A DNA stretch of 18,079 nucleotides from G020348385 sp964580235 (GTDB lineage Bacteria > Acidobacteriota > Aminicenantia > Aminicenantales > Aminicenantaceae). Made by a program: the position numbers and the translations under genes. Below the pieces are notes generated by a model. The model was not told the origin of the DNA, searched no databases, and worked only from the letters and a program-made list of their open reading frames with translations. Shown piece after piece: positions 7,002-15,302 of this stretch (positions are counted from its first letter, which is position 1; every line of letters begins with the position of its first letter). The stretch spans positions 1-18,079 of the forward strand of contig CAZOJY010000074.1 in the NCBI GenBank assembly GCA_964580235.1. Direction: 5' to 3'.

Positions 7002-7635
7002 CATTGACTGTCCTGGCCACAACTCACCTCCAGTGGGAATAGAAAATGGGATTTCCCCCTCCTAGAAATTCCTTTCTCTATTAATTCTATTGAATCCATC
7101 AACACTACTATTTTTATGATTTTAATCTATTTTATCCCTTATTGTTTGTCAAGTGTAAGAGTTTCTTTTAACGGCTTTTGAATATTTTATAGCTGTTGGA
7201 TATAACGGCCGCATAAACAATCCGGAAATAAAAAGAATTCTGACCTTTTTTGTATTTGATATTTTCCTCCCTGGAGTTCTTCTTGCAATAAATGGGTCTT
7301 TTTATAAGCCGGGACAGTTAGGGCCGGGAAAGGACTCCGGTCTCCTCTGAGGCCGCCGTCTCAAGAAGGCGTAAATCCTGATTATTTTAAGGTGGTGGAA
7401 GACATTTTCCTGTACCATTTTCGCTCTGGTGAGGAAAAACCGGAGAATTTGCCCGTGCCGTTGAGGAATTTCTCACCCGAAAATAAGGGGATTCGTAACC
7501 ATTTGCCTATTTTCTTTCGTTATAATATCTGGAAGCCATTGCAGAATTATGGTTTAATGGAACAGGCTGGTTGGAAGAGAAATCATCCAATCTCAGTCCA
7601 ATAAATGTACCTATAAGATTACAGAACATAAAACG

Positions 7636-9639
7636 ATGAAGTGTCCCAAATGCCTGGCAGACAATCCTCCGGACAGCCGGTTTTGCCGAAAATGTGCAAC
7701 TCCGCTTCCTGCCGAAAAAGAAACGGGCATTTCCCAGACAAAAACTCTTCAACTGCCTCCGGCAGAGCTCGAGAGGGGAACCACATTTGGCAAGAGATAT
7801 GAAATTATCGAGGAACTGGGAAGGGGAGGCATGGGCCGTGTCTACAAAGTCTTTGACAAAAAAGTAAAAGAGGTGGTGGCCCTTAAATTCATCAGACCCG
7901 AGATCAGCACCGACGAAAATGCCATCGCACGGTTTAACAACGAGCTGCGCCTGGCCCGAAGGATATCCCACAGGCACGTGTGCCGGATGTATGACCTCGG
8001 TGAGGAAGGCCCCTCCACTTTTATCACCATGGAGTACGTTCCAGGGGAGGATCTGAAGAAGTTTATCAAACGATCGGGACAGTTGACAGTCAGAAAAGCC
8101 TCATCGATCGCCAGGCAGGTCTGTGAGGGACTGGCAGAGGCCCATCATCTGGGAGTGATTCATCGGGACCTCAAACCGCAGAATATCATGATTGATTCGG
8201 AAGGAAACACCCGAATCATGGATTTCGGGATCGCCCGGTTTCTCGAAGGCGAAGGGATGACAACTCAGGGTATTATGATCGGAACCCCGGATTATATGTC
8301 TCCTGAGCAGGCAGAATGGGAAGAGGTGGATGAACGCTCAGACATATATTCGCTGGGTGTTATTCTTTTTGAAATGGTCACGGGGAGGGTTCCATTCGAA
8401 GGGAAAACACCGTTGAGTGTCGCAATGAAGCACAAAAGCCAACCTCCCCCCGATCCAAGAAAATTCAATGCCCACGTGCCAGAGGATCTCACCCAGGTGA
8501 TACACAAGTGTTTGGAAAAAGAAAAGAGCCTGCGATACCAAAGTGTTGGAGATCTTCGCAATGATCTAAAAATTTTCGAAGATGGGCTGTCCACAGCAAA
8601 AAAATTTGTCCCCAAGGAGAAATCCAGATCATTCAGAAAACAAACGGCCATCCTCAACAAAAAAAAATTCCTTATTCCTGTCCTGGTTGTACTGGCCATC
8701 ACTATCGCTTTTTTCGTCAGACAAATTATCATTCAAAAGGAAACAGGGATAATATCTCAGAAAATCCCAGAGAAAAAAATGCCCGCAATTTCTTCGGCAT
8801 TCGGACCGGGAAGTACAAATACGGCTTCCAAAGAGACATCGCCCAGCATTCGAGGATTGATACCTACAGATTTAGAAAAAGTCATCAATTCGTCAAGATT
8901 CAGCGGAGAGGTGCAATGGCTGCGCAGAGCATTCAGCATGTTGAGTCCAGAGGTTATAAAACATATAGATCAAGAGGATCTGGAAGGATTTGAGAATTTT
9001 CTGGTGACGATAAGGAACAAGTTGCCCGAGGAGGGTTCCTATAGAAATGCCATTGATCAGGTCAGGAATAAACTTCAAGAAGGAAAAAAATTCCAGGATG
9101 AAGGCAGGCAAGACGAGGCCGAAAAAAGCTATCAGGAAAGCCAATCCCAGATGAGATTGCTTTTGGAATCGGTCAGGCAGAAAGAACGGGCCGATCGAGC
9201 AAAAACTTCGATGGAACAGGCCCGACTATATGCCTCTCAAAGGCTTGGGCTAGAGCAGGACAATTTGCTGTACCGCACAGCTGATAAACAAATAAAGAAT
9301 GCGGTGGATTCCTATGACGGGGGCGATTTTGCAGGAGCGAAGACGCTTTTTACTGTCTTGGAAAAGATCTTCACTTACAGCGTTCAGAACAGGGATGACC
9401 ATGGGAGCATCGAAATCATGAAGAATTTTGTCGCAGGGCTTAGAACCGAGGTCAATATAGCCGGCATACCGGCCTCGGCTTCCTGGTTTTATGACCGCGG
9501 CCGGGAAGAAGAAGAATCAGCCAATCTGTTATCGGAGAAGAAGGATTTTGAGAATGCTGCAGAGGTTTATATTCAGGCGGCTTTCCTTTATGAAAAAGTT
9601 AGAGAAAACGTGTCGGAAAATAAAATACCAAAAAGATGA
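7636..9639 (+). CDS. Zinc-ribbon, membrane-anchored Ser/Thr protein kinase (PknB/Hanks type)
   Basis: The 667-residue protein begins with a double-CxxC zinc ribbon (Cys3, Cys6, Cys17, Cys20). A complete Hanks-type kinase domain follows at about 55-315. It has the glycine loop GRGGMG (62-67), ATP-binding Lys84 in VALK, helix-C Glu103, the catalytic loop HRDLKPQN (176-183), DFG (196-198) and the activation segment GTPDYMSPEQ (216-225), so it should be active. One transmembrane helix at about 345-361 separates the cytoplasmic kinase from a roughly 300-residue outer region. That region is rich in charged helical sequence with coiled-coil character (about 445-560) and resembles no known sensor that I recognise. 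The start has only a weak ribosome-binding site, but the zinc ribbon begins immediately, supporting this ATG. A co-oriented secreted hydrolase gene follows after 87 bases. Confidence 0.94.
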   Translation: MKCPKCLADNPPDSRFCRKCATPLPAEKETGISQTKTLQLPPAELERGTTFGKRYEIIEELGRGGMGRVYKVFDKKVKEVVALKFIRPEISTDENAIARFNNELRLARRISHRHVCRMYDLGEEGPSTFITMEYVPGEDLKKFIKRSGQLTVRKASSIARQVCEGLAEAHHLGVIHRDLKPQNIMIDSEGNTRIMDFGIARFLEGEGMTTQGIMIGTPDYMSPEQAEWEEVDERSDIYSLGVILFEMVTGRVPFEGKTPLSVAMKHKSQPPPDPRKFNAHVPEDLTQVIHKCLEKEKSLRYQSVGDLRNDLKIFEDGLSTAKKFVPKEKSRSFRKQTAILNKKKFLIPVLVVLAITIAFFVRQIIIQKETGIISQKIPEKKMPAISSAFGPGSTNTASKETSPSIRGLIPTDLEKVINSSRFSGEVQWLRRAFSMLSPEVIKHIDQEDLEGFENFLVTIRNKLPEEGSYRNAIDQVRNKLQEGKKFQDEGRQDEAEKSYQESQSQMRLLLESVRQKERADRAKTSMEQARLYASQRLGLEQDNLLYRTADKQIKNAVDSYDGGDFAGAKTLFTVLEKIFTYSVQNRDDHGSIEIMKNFVAGLRTEVNIAGIPASASWFYDRGREEEESANLLSEKKDFENAAEVYIQAAFLYEKVRENVSENKIPKR

Positions 9640-9726
9640 TAAAAATCGTGTGATGGCATCGGCAGTTTTCATGAATAATGCAGGCTAACTATGCAACTTT
9701 TAGCCTTTGCAGGAGGAGCAAGTAAA

Positions 9727-11502
9727 ATGAGGAAAGCGTCCATCATTTTTTCCATATTCCTGTTTCTTGTGTTTCTATCCCCATCGCTGACACCGGCTGC
9801 AGGTGATTCTTCCGGAATTGCTGTAACCACCAGGGAAATCGGGGAAGGGGAAGTGGCACAAAACCTGGATACCTATCTCTGCCGGATTACACCGTTTGGA
9901 TTCTCCGGGGCACTTCTTGTCGCCAAAGACGGCAAGGTTATCCTCAACAAGGGATACGGCATGGCCATCCGGTCAGAAAACGTGCCCAACACGGAAGATA
10001 CGGTGTTCAGCACAGGTTCGATCACCAAACAGTTCACGGCTGCCGGAATCATGAAACTGGAAATGATGGGAAAGCTGAAGACCGAAGATTTGATCACCAA
10101 ATACTTCGACGATGTTCCAGAGGACAAAAAGGCGATAACCCTCCATTACCTTTTGACGCACACATCAGGAGTTGTCGACGCCCTGGGCCCAGATTTCGTG
10201 ACGGCCGAGCGAGACGAGACCGCAAGAAAAACTCTCGATGCTCCTCTTCGATTCAAACCCGGAGAGCAGTTTGGCTATTCCAATGCCGGCTACAGCATGC
10301 TGGCCGCCGTGATCGAAAAAGTCTCCGGGAAGAGCTATGAAGAATTCATGAATAAGAATATATTTTCTCCGGCAGGGATGAAATTTACTGGATACCGGAT
10401 GCCTGAATGGGACAAAAAAGTAGTGGCCCACTGGTATGTCGGAGAAAAGGACAACGGAACACCTCTAGAAAAAAACTACCCGCAATGGCATCTCCTCGGA
10501 AACGGTGGAATTCTCTCGACCACAGAGGATATGTACAAATGGCACCAGGCCCTTCTCAAAGACAAGGTGCTTTCGGCCAGAGTTAAAAAAAAGATGTTCA
10601 CACCTTTCCTGAACGAGTATGGATACGGTTGGGATGTGTTGAAAAGAGAGATGGGGACATTGATCCAGCACGATGGGGGCAGCACGCTGGGAAGTAGTTC
10701 TGAAATGAGACGGTACATCGATGCCAGAGTTGTCACGATCCTGTTTTGCAACCAGAGTTTCGGTCAGCAAACTCTGATGGAGGCAGTCAGAGACAAGATC
10801 GAGACGCTGGTATTCGGCGGACATGTGGATATACCTCCAAAAGTTGAGCCGACTAAATCTAAAAAACTGCAGGAGTATGAGGGAATCTACAAGCTCCTGA
10901 GCGGAGGACATCTCCGGGCCAAAAAAAATCAAGAAAGACTTCTCATCTCCGCCCGGGGGCAGGATGCCATTTCCATGCTTTTCAATCCTGAGGACCCGGA
11001 TCCCGCTTATTTTAAAGAATTGAACACGCTTTCAACATCCGTTTTCGAGGCGGCCCTCAAAGGGAATTATAAACCCTTCGAGGAAGTTTTGATAAACAGA
11101 GACAGGCGCCTAAAGCCAGTCCGGGAACTGATTGAGATGAGGCTCCGCATGTACAAGCCGAGAACAGGCGGTATAAAAACCGTTGGTTCAAAAGGAACTC
11201 TGCCGACAACATTTAACGGCGAAAAGGCCGCCATGACTTATGTCGAGTTGAAAGGCGAAAAGGGGAGCATTTTTTTTGAACTCTATTGGCGGGATAAAAA
11301 AAATGTCGGCGTAGGCCCGACACCCGCGCCTGGAGAGATGATTCTTCCTTTCTTGCCTGTTTCAGAAACGGAATTTGTGGGCTACCGGATAGATTCTGCA
11401 GTCAGCGCCAAAATCAGATTCATGATGAATGATAAAGGGGCCGTTAAAGGCCTGACAATCCCGGCAAATAAGGATCTTATCGCGTTGAAGGAAAAGAATT
11501 AA
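9727..11502 (+). CDS. Secreted serine hydrolase of the class C beta-lactamase / penicillin-binding family
   Basis: From the ATG at 9727 the protein has 591 residues. This start is preferred over an in-frame ATG at 9691 because AGGAGG lies at 9711-9716 and because the protein then opens with a clean signal peptide (residues 1-25, ending LTPAAG). The catalytic set of PF00144 is present: SITK (Ser98, Lys101), YSN (Tyr184) and HDG (315-317). Such enzymes act as beta-lactamases, D-amino-acid peptidases or esterases; the motifs do not tell which. Residues from about 375 on form a second, less conserved domain of the kind often attached to these hydrolases. It follows the kinase gene on the same strand and may be co-transcribed with it. 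Its stop is 15 bases from the stop of the convergent acylase gene. Confidence 0.92.
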   Translation: MRKASIIFSIFLFLVFLSPSLTPAAGDSSGIAVTTREIGEGEVAQNLDTYLCRITPFGFSGALLVAKDGKVILNKGYGMAIRSENVPNTEDTVFSTGSITKQFTAAGIMKLEMMGKLKTEDLITKYFDDVPEDKKAITLHYLLTHTSGVVDALGPDFVTAERDETARKTLDAPLRFKPGEQFGYSNAGYSMLAAVIEKVSGKSYEEFMNKNIFSPAGMKFTGYRMPEWDKKVVAHWYVGEKDNGTPLEKNYPQWHLLGNGGILSTTEDMYKWHQALLKDKVLSARVKKKMFTPFLNEYGYGWDVLKREMGTLIQHDGGSTLGSSSEMRRYIDARVVTILFCNQSFGQQTLMEAVRDKIETLVFGGHVDIPPKVEPTKSKKLQEYEGIYKLLSGGHLRAKKNQERLLISARGQDAISMLFNPEDPDPAYFKELNTLSTSVFEAALKGNYKPFEEVLINRDRRLKPVRELIEMRLRMYKPRTGGIKTVGSKGTLPTTFNGEKAAMTYVELKGEKGSIFFELYWRDKKNVGVGPTPAPGEMILPFLPVSETEFVGYRIDSAVSAKIRFMMNDKGAVKGLTIPANKDLIALKEKN

Positions 11503-11526
11503 GGTTTGATCTCGGCCTTATTTTCC
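11490..11526. terminator. Imperfect bidirectional hairpin between convergent hydrolase and acylase genes
   Basis: The inverted arms GGAAAA (11490-11495) with TTTTCC (11521-11526) and AAGG (11501-11504) with CCTT (11516-11519) flank the two stop codons. A five-base bulge on the left makes it imperfect. With A-rich and T-rich outer arms it could weakly stop transcription in both directions. Confidence 0.35.
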
Positions 11527-13926
11527 TCTGATGACCATCTGATATTTGGCGTTTTTTTCGACCAAATCCCGGGAAAAATAGTCGGGGTGATATTTGTTTG
11601 CGATATAAAGCTGAGTCTGGTCGCAATAGTGGGGGCTGGCAGGGATGCCGGACGTGCCTGTCGGTATGATGGTCTGGGAATCATCCCAATTTTCCAAGGG
11701 AAAGATGTGACGATGGGAAGCTCCCCATGTGACGGTGAAAGGATCGTTAAAAAGATAGGAGTTGGGACAAACGGTATGATAACTTCCCCCTACCTCATAG
11801 GGACCGCTGTTGAGGCGGAACAGCCAGTCCAGAATTCTCACCCCTCCCAGGGGATGAGTGAGCGTGAGCTGGTGAATCCTCCCCCATTCCCATTTATCGG
11901 GATTCCCGCCCAGCTCATTCCGGAGAGTCCCGATGGTATCTTTAAAGCTCCTCTGCACAATATCCGCAAAGGTTTCCATTTTCTGGGGAGTGTTTACATC
12001 ATCACTCCAAAGAGAATCTTCGGCCCTCATGATATTTTGAATGGCATATTCTCTGAGCAGACCAGAATCTAAAAAATCGTTATATAGCTCACTTCCCATC
12101 TCATCCGCCAGCATGTTCCTGGCAAAAATACACAAAAACGTCTCAAAAATCGAGGCCTCCGGACTTGTTTTTGTAAGGATCCCATCCCATGATGAGAGCA
12201 TGACAGAGCCTTTTTTCTCCAGTTCGGTCATATTATCTGCCTTTTTCACTTCGGATAAAACGCTGTCTTTAATCGCTTCCACCAGCTTGGACTTTTGATC
12301 CGCATGCATCCTTTTGAAGTCATCAACCGAAAATCGTTCTTTTTCTGCGAGCATTTCCCTGATGCGATCTATTCGGGTCGGGGGGAAATACCAGCGGCTG
12401 ATGTAGTAGGGATAATCATCCCCCGCTGTTTTGTTGTTTGCGCTCGAGACAACGCCGCTTGCCGGATTATAGCTGTGCGGCAGTTCATCGAAGGGCACGA
12501 TTCCGGTCCAGTCAAACTCATCCGTATTGCCGGGTAAAATGGTGTTGGCATCTCCGCCTTTGCGGATCGGAACACCGGCACAACAGTACAGGCCGATATT
12601 CCCGTCAATATCTGCATAAACGGTGTTCTGGCTTACCGAGATAAACGTGCTCATTGCATCCTTAAAATCGTCCCAATTATTGGCCCGGTTGACAAGATAA
12701 GCGGACCGAAGTTCATTGGAATAATCATTTCCAATCCATCGCATGGAAATTGCCAAGTCATCCACATTATGAAACCGGGAAATGATTGGGCCGCGGTGGG
12801 TAAACCGAAGATCTTGCTCCACAGTCTGACCCCCCCGGACTTTAATCTTTTCCGTTTTCACCTCCATCTCTTTCCAAACTCCATTCAGTTCATATTGATT
12901 GGGATTATTAGGATTGATTTTCTCTAGATAAAAATCCGTGTTGTCCACCATCACATTGGTAAAGCCCCAGGCGATACGATTATTGTGGCCGGCTACGACA
13001 AAGGGCTGGCCGGGGAGAAGCACTCCTGACACATTCAATTTCCCTTCCACAACCTGGTGCATCTGGTACCATATCCCTGGGGCAAAAAGGTCCAGGTGCA
13101 TATCATTGGCCAGTATCGGTTTTCCGTTCACGCTCCTTTTTCCTGAAACAGCCCAATTGTTGCTGCCGCTAAAAACACCAAGCCCGAGCTTCCGCAGGCA
13201 GCGGTTAGCTGCAAGAAGCGTAGATTCCAGGTCAAGATTCTCCACAGATATCCCAACCCCAGGGTAAACAACGGTTCTTTGAAGAGCCTTGCCCGGAAGA
13301 AGTTCTCTGGTTCTATCCTCTCCGCATGCTCTTCGGATCTTATCGAGAACGATTTCCTCATCCCATGATAATCTCAAATCCCATCCCATGTAACCGACAA
13401 GATTGATCGAATGCTCAGGTTTCCATTTTTCAGGCTCATACCGAAGGATGCTGAATTCGGGCGGCAACTTTTTGATATGGGAATCTATGTATTGATTCAC
13501 GCCGTCCGCAAAGGCCAAGCAAGCATGAGTCATTGAATCCTGTGCGTGCCTCAGAATCAGCCGAGATTTTTCTGTCATCCTCAAGGATCGCATCAAGAGG
13601 TCTGCCTCCACCAGGTCCTCTCCAAAAATCTCGGAGAGGCGGCCGGTGCAGGCCCTTCGGAGAAGGTCCATCTGCCAGAGTCTATCCTGAGCCATGCAGT
13701 ATCCAACAGCCCGGTAGAGATCGCTTTCATTTTTGGCGTATATATGGGGAATCCCGAAGGAATCCCTGTACACCAGAACGTCATCGGTGACGCCTGTGAG
13801 CTCCACGGCTGCATTAAAATCCGGAAGACCCCGGCGGGCAACCGATCGGATAAAAATGGCTCCTGTAATAAGAGCGGCAGCGATCAATATTATCAGGATG
13901 AGGCCCGCGGTCTTCAGTTTTTTCAT
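11518..13926 (-). CDS. Penicillin acylase family Ntn hydrolase (N-acyl amidohydrolase)
   Basis: This 802-residue protein belongs to the penicillin/cephalosporin/AHL acylase family. These are exported precursors that cut themselves into alpha and beta chains. A hydrophobic N-terminus (about 8-26) is a signal or anchor. The alpha-chain region shows the family start RDSFGIPHIYA (54-64) and AQDRLWQMDLLRR (79-91). The autocatalytic site is GSNNW, making Ser255 the predicted N-terminal nucleophile of the beta chain. Further family motifs are LANDMHL, AGHNNRIAWGFTNV and THRGPI. Length and order are complete, and all the key residues I can identify are present. Substrate could be beta-lactams, acyl-homoserine lactones or other acyl-amides; sequence alone does not decide. 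A ribosome-binding site (AGGGAAG) precedes the ATG, and a divergent promoter region is shared with the propeller gene. Confidence 0.95.
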   Translation of the reverse strand: MKKLKTAGLILIILIAAALITGAIFIRSVARRGLPDFNAAVELTGVTDDVLVYRDSFGIPHIYAKNESDLYRAVGYCMAQDRLWQMDLLRRACTGRLSEIFGEDLVEADLLMRSLRMTEKSRLILRHAQDSMTHACLAFADGVNQYIDSHIKKLPPEFSILRYEPEKWKPEHSINLVGYMGWDLRLSWDEEIVLDKIRRACGEDRTRELLPGKALQRTVVYPGVGISVENLDLESTLLAANRCLRKLGLGVFSGSNNWAVSGKRSVNGKPILANDMHLDLFAPGIWYQMHQVVEGKLNVSGVLLPGQPFVVAGHNNRIAWGFTNVMVDNTDFYLEKINPNNPNQYELNGVWKEMEVKTEKIKVRGGQTVEQDLRFTHRGPIISRFHNVDDLAISMRWIGNDYSNELRSAYLVNRANNWDDFKDAMSTFISVSQNTVYADIDGNIGLYCCAGVPIRKGGDANTILPGNTDEFDWTGIVPFDELPHSYNPASGVVSSANNKTAGDDYPYYISRWYFPPTRIDRIREMLAEKERFSVDDFKRMHADQKSKLVEAIKDSVLSEVKKADNMTELEKKGSVMLSSWDGILTKTSPEASIFETFLCIFARNMLADEMGSELYNDFLDSGLLREYAIQNIMRAEDSLWSDDVNTPQKMETFADIVQRSFKDTIGTLRNELGGNPDKWEWGRIHQLTLTHPLGGVRILDWLFRLNSGPYEVGGSYHTVCPNSYLFNDPFTVTWGASHRHIFPLENWDDSQTIIPTGTSGIPASPHYCDQTQLYIANKYHPDYFSRDLVEKNAKYQMVIRGK

Positions 13927-13977
13927 GTCATTTCTTCCCTTTCTCTCGAAAATTCCCTGGAATATACATCCCTTCCC

Positions 13978-14006
13978 ATCTTACGAACCGATTGCCAGAT
14001 TATCAA
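13978..14006 (-). promoter_or_regulatory. Promoter of the acylase gene
   Basis: On the minus strand TTGATA (14001-14006) and TAAGAT (13978-13983) are 17 bases apart, about 50 bases before the acylase start. Matches to consensus are five and four of six. Confidence 0.45.
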
Positions 14007-14026
14007 ATCAGGGCTCTATTGGCAAT
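13991..14026. repeat. 7-bp inverted repeat spanning the divergent promoters
   Basis: ATTGCCA (13991-13997) and TGGCAAT (14020-14026) are perfect inverted arms 22 bases apart. The left arm covers the plus-strand -35 box and the right arm abuts its -10 box. This arrangement fits an operator that a dimeric regulator could use on both genes, but the arms are short. Confidence 0.35.
13992..14020 (+). promoter_or_regulatory. Promoter of the propeller gene, overlapping the acylase promoter
   Basis: TTGCCA (13992-13997) and TCTATT (14015-14020) are 17 bases apart, about 72 bases before the propeller ATG. The -35 box lies inside the spacer of the oppositely directed acylase promoter, so the two could compete for polymerase. 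Confidence 0.4.
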
Positions 14027-14092
14027 ATATACTTCAGAAAATGCAACATTTTTGTTATTCTGGCAGTTAAATGATTATTAGGAGGTCGGAGT

Positions 14093-15301
14093 ATGAATAA
14101 AGCTATGAGAGCAGTCGTTTTTATAGGGGTTTTGACGTTATTGACGGCGGGCCTATCATTTTCCCAAAAAATCGAGACAAAAGCCGGTGTTCGCCTTATC
14201 CATAACGAAAAGGAAGGAAAATGGGGAAAGAATCCCAAAGTTTCTCTGGAGTATGTCAAAAACATTGGCGACTTGGAATCAAATGATGAAAACGTGTTGT
14301 TTTATATGCCTTCAGATATCGCCGTTGATGAGGAAGGTAACGTGTATGTGTTAGATTCCGGCAATCATCGGATCCAGAAATTCGATCCACAGGGGAATTT
14401 CCTTGCCTCTTTCGGAAGGCGGGGACAAGGGCCAGGGGAATTTCAGTATCCCCAGTCCATCGATATCGATGCCAACGGATTTATGTATGTCTCCGATTCG
14501 GGGAATCAAAAATTACAGATATTAAAACCGGATGGGGCGCTCAAAAAAGAAATCAAAAAGACCGATGAAGCCCCAGGAATCATCCGTGTCCGCTCCGACC
14601 GGATGATCATGGGACAGGGGGCTTCTGTTTACAGCTTCGGAATGGCGAGAATGGAAGAAGAACAGGAATTGCCCAAATTGATAAAAATATTAGATAGGGA
14701 TGCAAAAGTTCAAAAGGAGTTCGGAGATCAAAAAGACTACAAAGATATGCTGGTGAACAGGATAGGAAACCGCTACCACTTTGCTGTTGATAAAGAGAGC
14801 AACATCTACGTGTCCTTCGATTATCAAAACCGGATCGAGAAATATTCTCCGGAAGGAAAGCTGCTCTGGAGGGCAGACCGCAAACTCGGCTACGACGTGT
14901 CAACGCCCAAAGCCAAGGGCAATATGACCAGGAGCGGCGGCAATGTGTCCATCCGCATGCCGCAGATGAACAATGTCTCCAGCGGAATTGCCGTGGATCA
15001 TAAAGGAAGAGTGTGGGTCGTCACCAACAGGAGACAGATCAAAGAGGAAGAAGAGGTCCAAACTTCCGTGATGGTCACCCAGACGGGGGCTCAGAGGTCG
15101 CAGAACTATTCTGTATCGGGAAATACCGATGTTCAAGAAACAGACATGTATCAGCTTGAAATATATGATCCTGAAGGCGTCCTGATGGGCCGAATCCCGC
15201 TCGACAAGTTTGCCGATGCTCTATACATCCATAATGACAGGGTTTATATCCTGGACCAAATGCGGGGGATGCAATTCTACGAATACAAAATCATCGAATG
15301 A
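14093..15301 (+). CDS. Secreted six-bladed beta-propeller (NHL-type) protein
   Basis: The 402-residue product starts with a signal peptide (residues 1-24). AGGAGG (14080-14085) stands seven bases before the ATG. NHL-like blades are clear in the N-terminal half: MPSDIAVDEEGNVYVLDSGN (72-91), HRIQKFDPQGNFLASFG, then the GQGPGEFQYPQSIDID stretch (111-126) and GFMYVSDSGNQKLQILKPDG (129-148). Later blades at about 235-260 (FAVDKESNIYVSFDYQNRIE) and 300-315 (GIAVDHKGRVWVV) are more diverged. Such proteins bind ligands or partners in the cell envelope. No catalytic residues can be recognised, so a specific role is not given. The stop is one base from the stop of the convergent sigma factor gene. An AATCAT-CGA-ATGATT hairpin (15289-15303) covers the junction. 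Confidence 0.9.
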   Translation: MNKAMRAVVFIGVLTLLTAGLSFSQKIETKAGVRLIHNEKEGKWGKNPKVSLEYVKNIGDLESNDENVLFYMPSDIAVDEEGNVYVLDSGNHRIQKFDPQGNFLASFGRRGQGPGEFQYPQSIDIDANGFMYVSDSGNQKLQILKPDGALKKEIKKTDEAPGIIRVRSDRMIMGQGASVYSFGMARMEEEQELPKLIKILDRDAKVQKEFGDQKDYKDMLVNRIGNRYHFAVDKESNIYVSFDYQNRIEKYSPEGKLLWRADRKLGYDVSTPKAKGNMTRSGGNVSIRMPQMNNVSSGIAVDHKGRVWVVTNRRQIKEEEEVQTSVMVTQTGAQRSQNYSVSGNTDVQETDMYQLEIYDPEGVLMGRIPLDKFADALYIHNDRVYILDQMRGMQFYEYKIIE

Positions 15302-15302
15302 T

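Larger units (their letters stand above)
6787..7635. other. 849-bp intergenic region between divergent flavoprotein and kinase genes
   Basis: The gap is AT-rich on the left, with the candidate flavoprotein promoter and the inverted repeat. It is more GC-rich around 7310-7375, where several short complementary stretches (for example CGCC near 7350 and GGCG near 7365) could fold in RNA. An open frame of 70 codons at 7392-7604 (GTG start) has no ribosome-binding site or recognisable motif and is not called. A TATAAT at 7521-7526 could serve the kinase gene but lacks a good -35 box. No RNA family was recognised. Confidence 0.5.

Noticed and set aside
7310..7375. Possible riboswitch or tRNA-like fold
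   Set aside because: No known conserved core (for example c-di-GMP, cobalamin or molybdenum cofactor type) and no tRNA T-arm sequence was found; kept only as a structure worth checking.
7392..7604. Open frame of 70 codons before the kinase gene
   Set aside because: GTG start without a proper ribosome-binding site, no motif, and composition like non-coding DNA.
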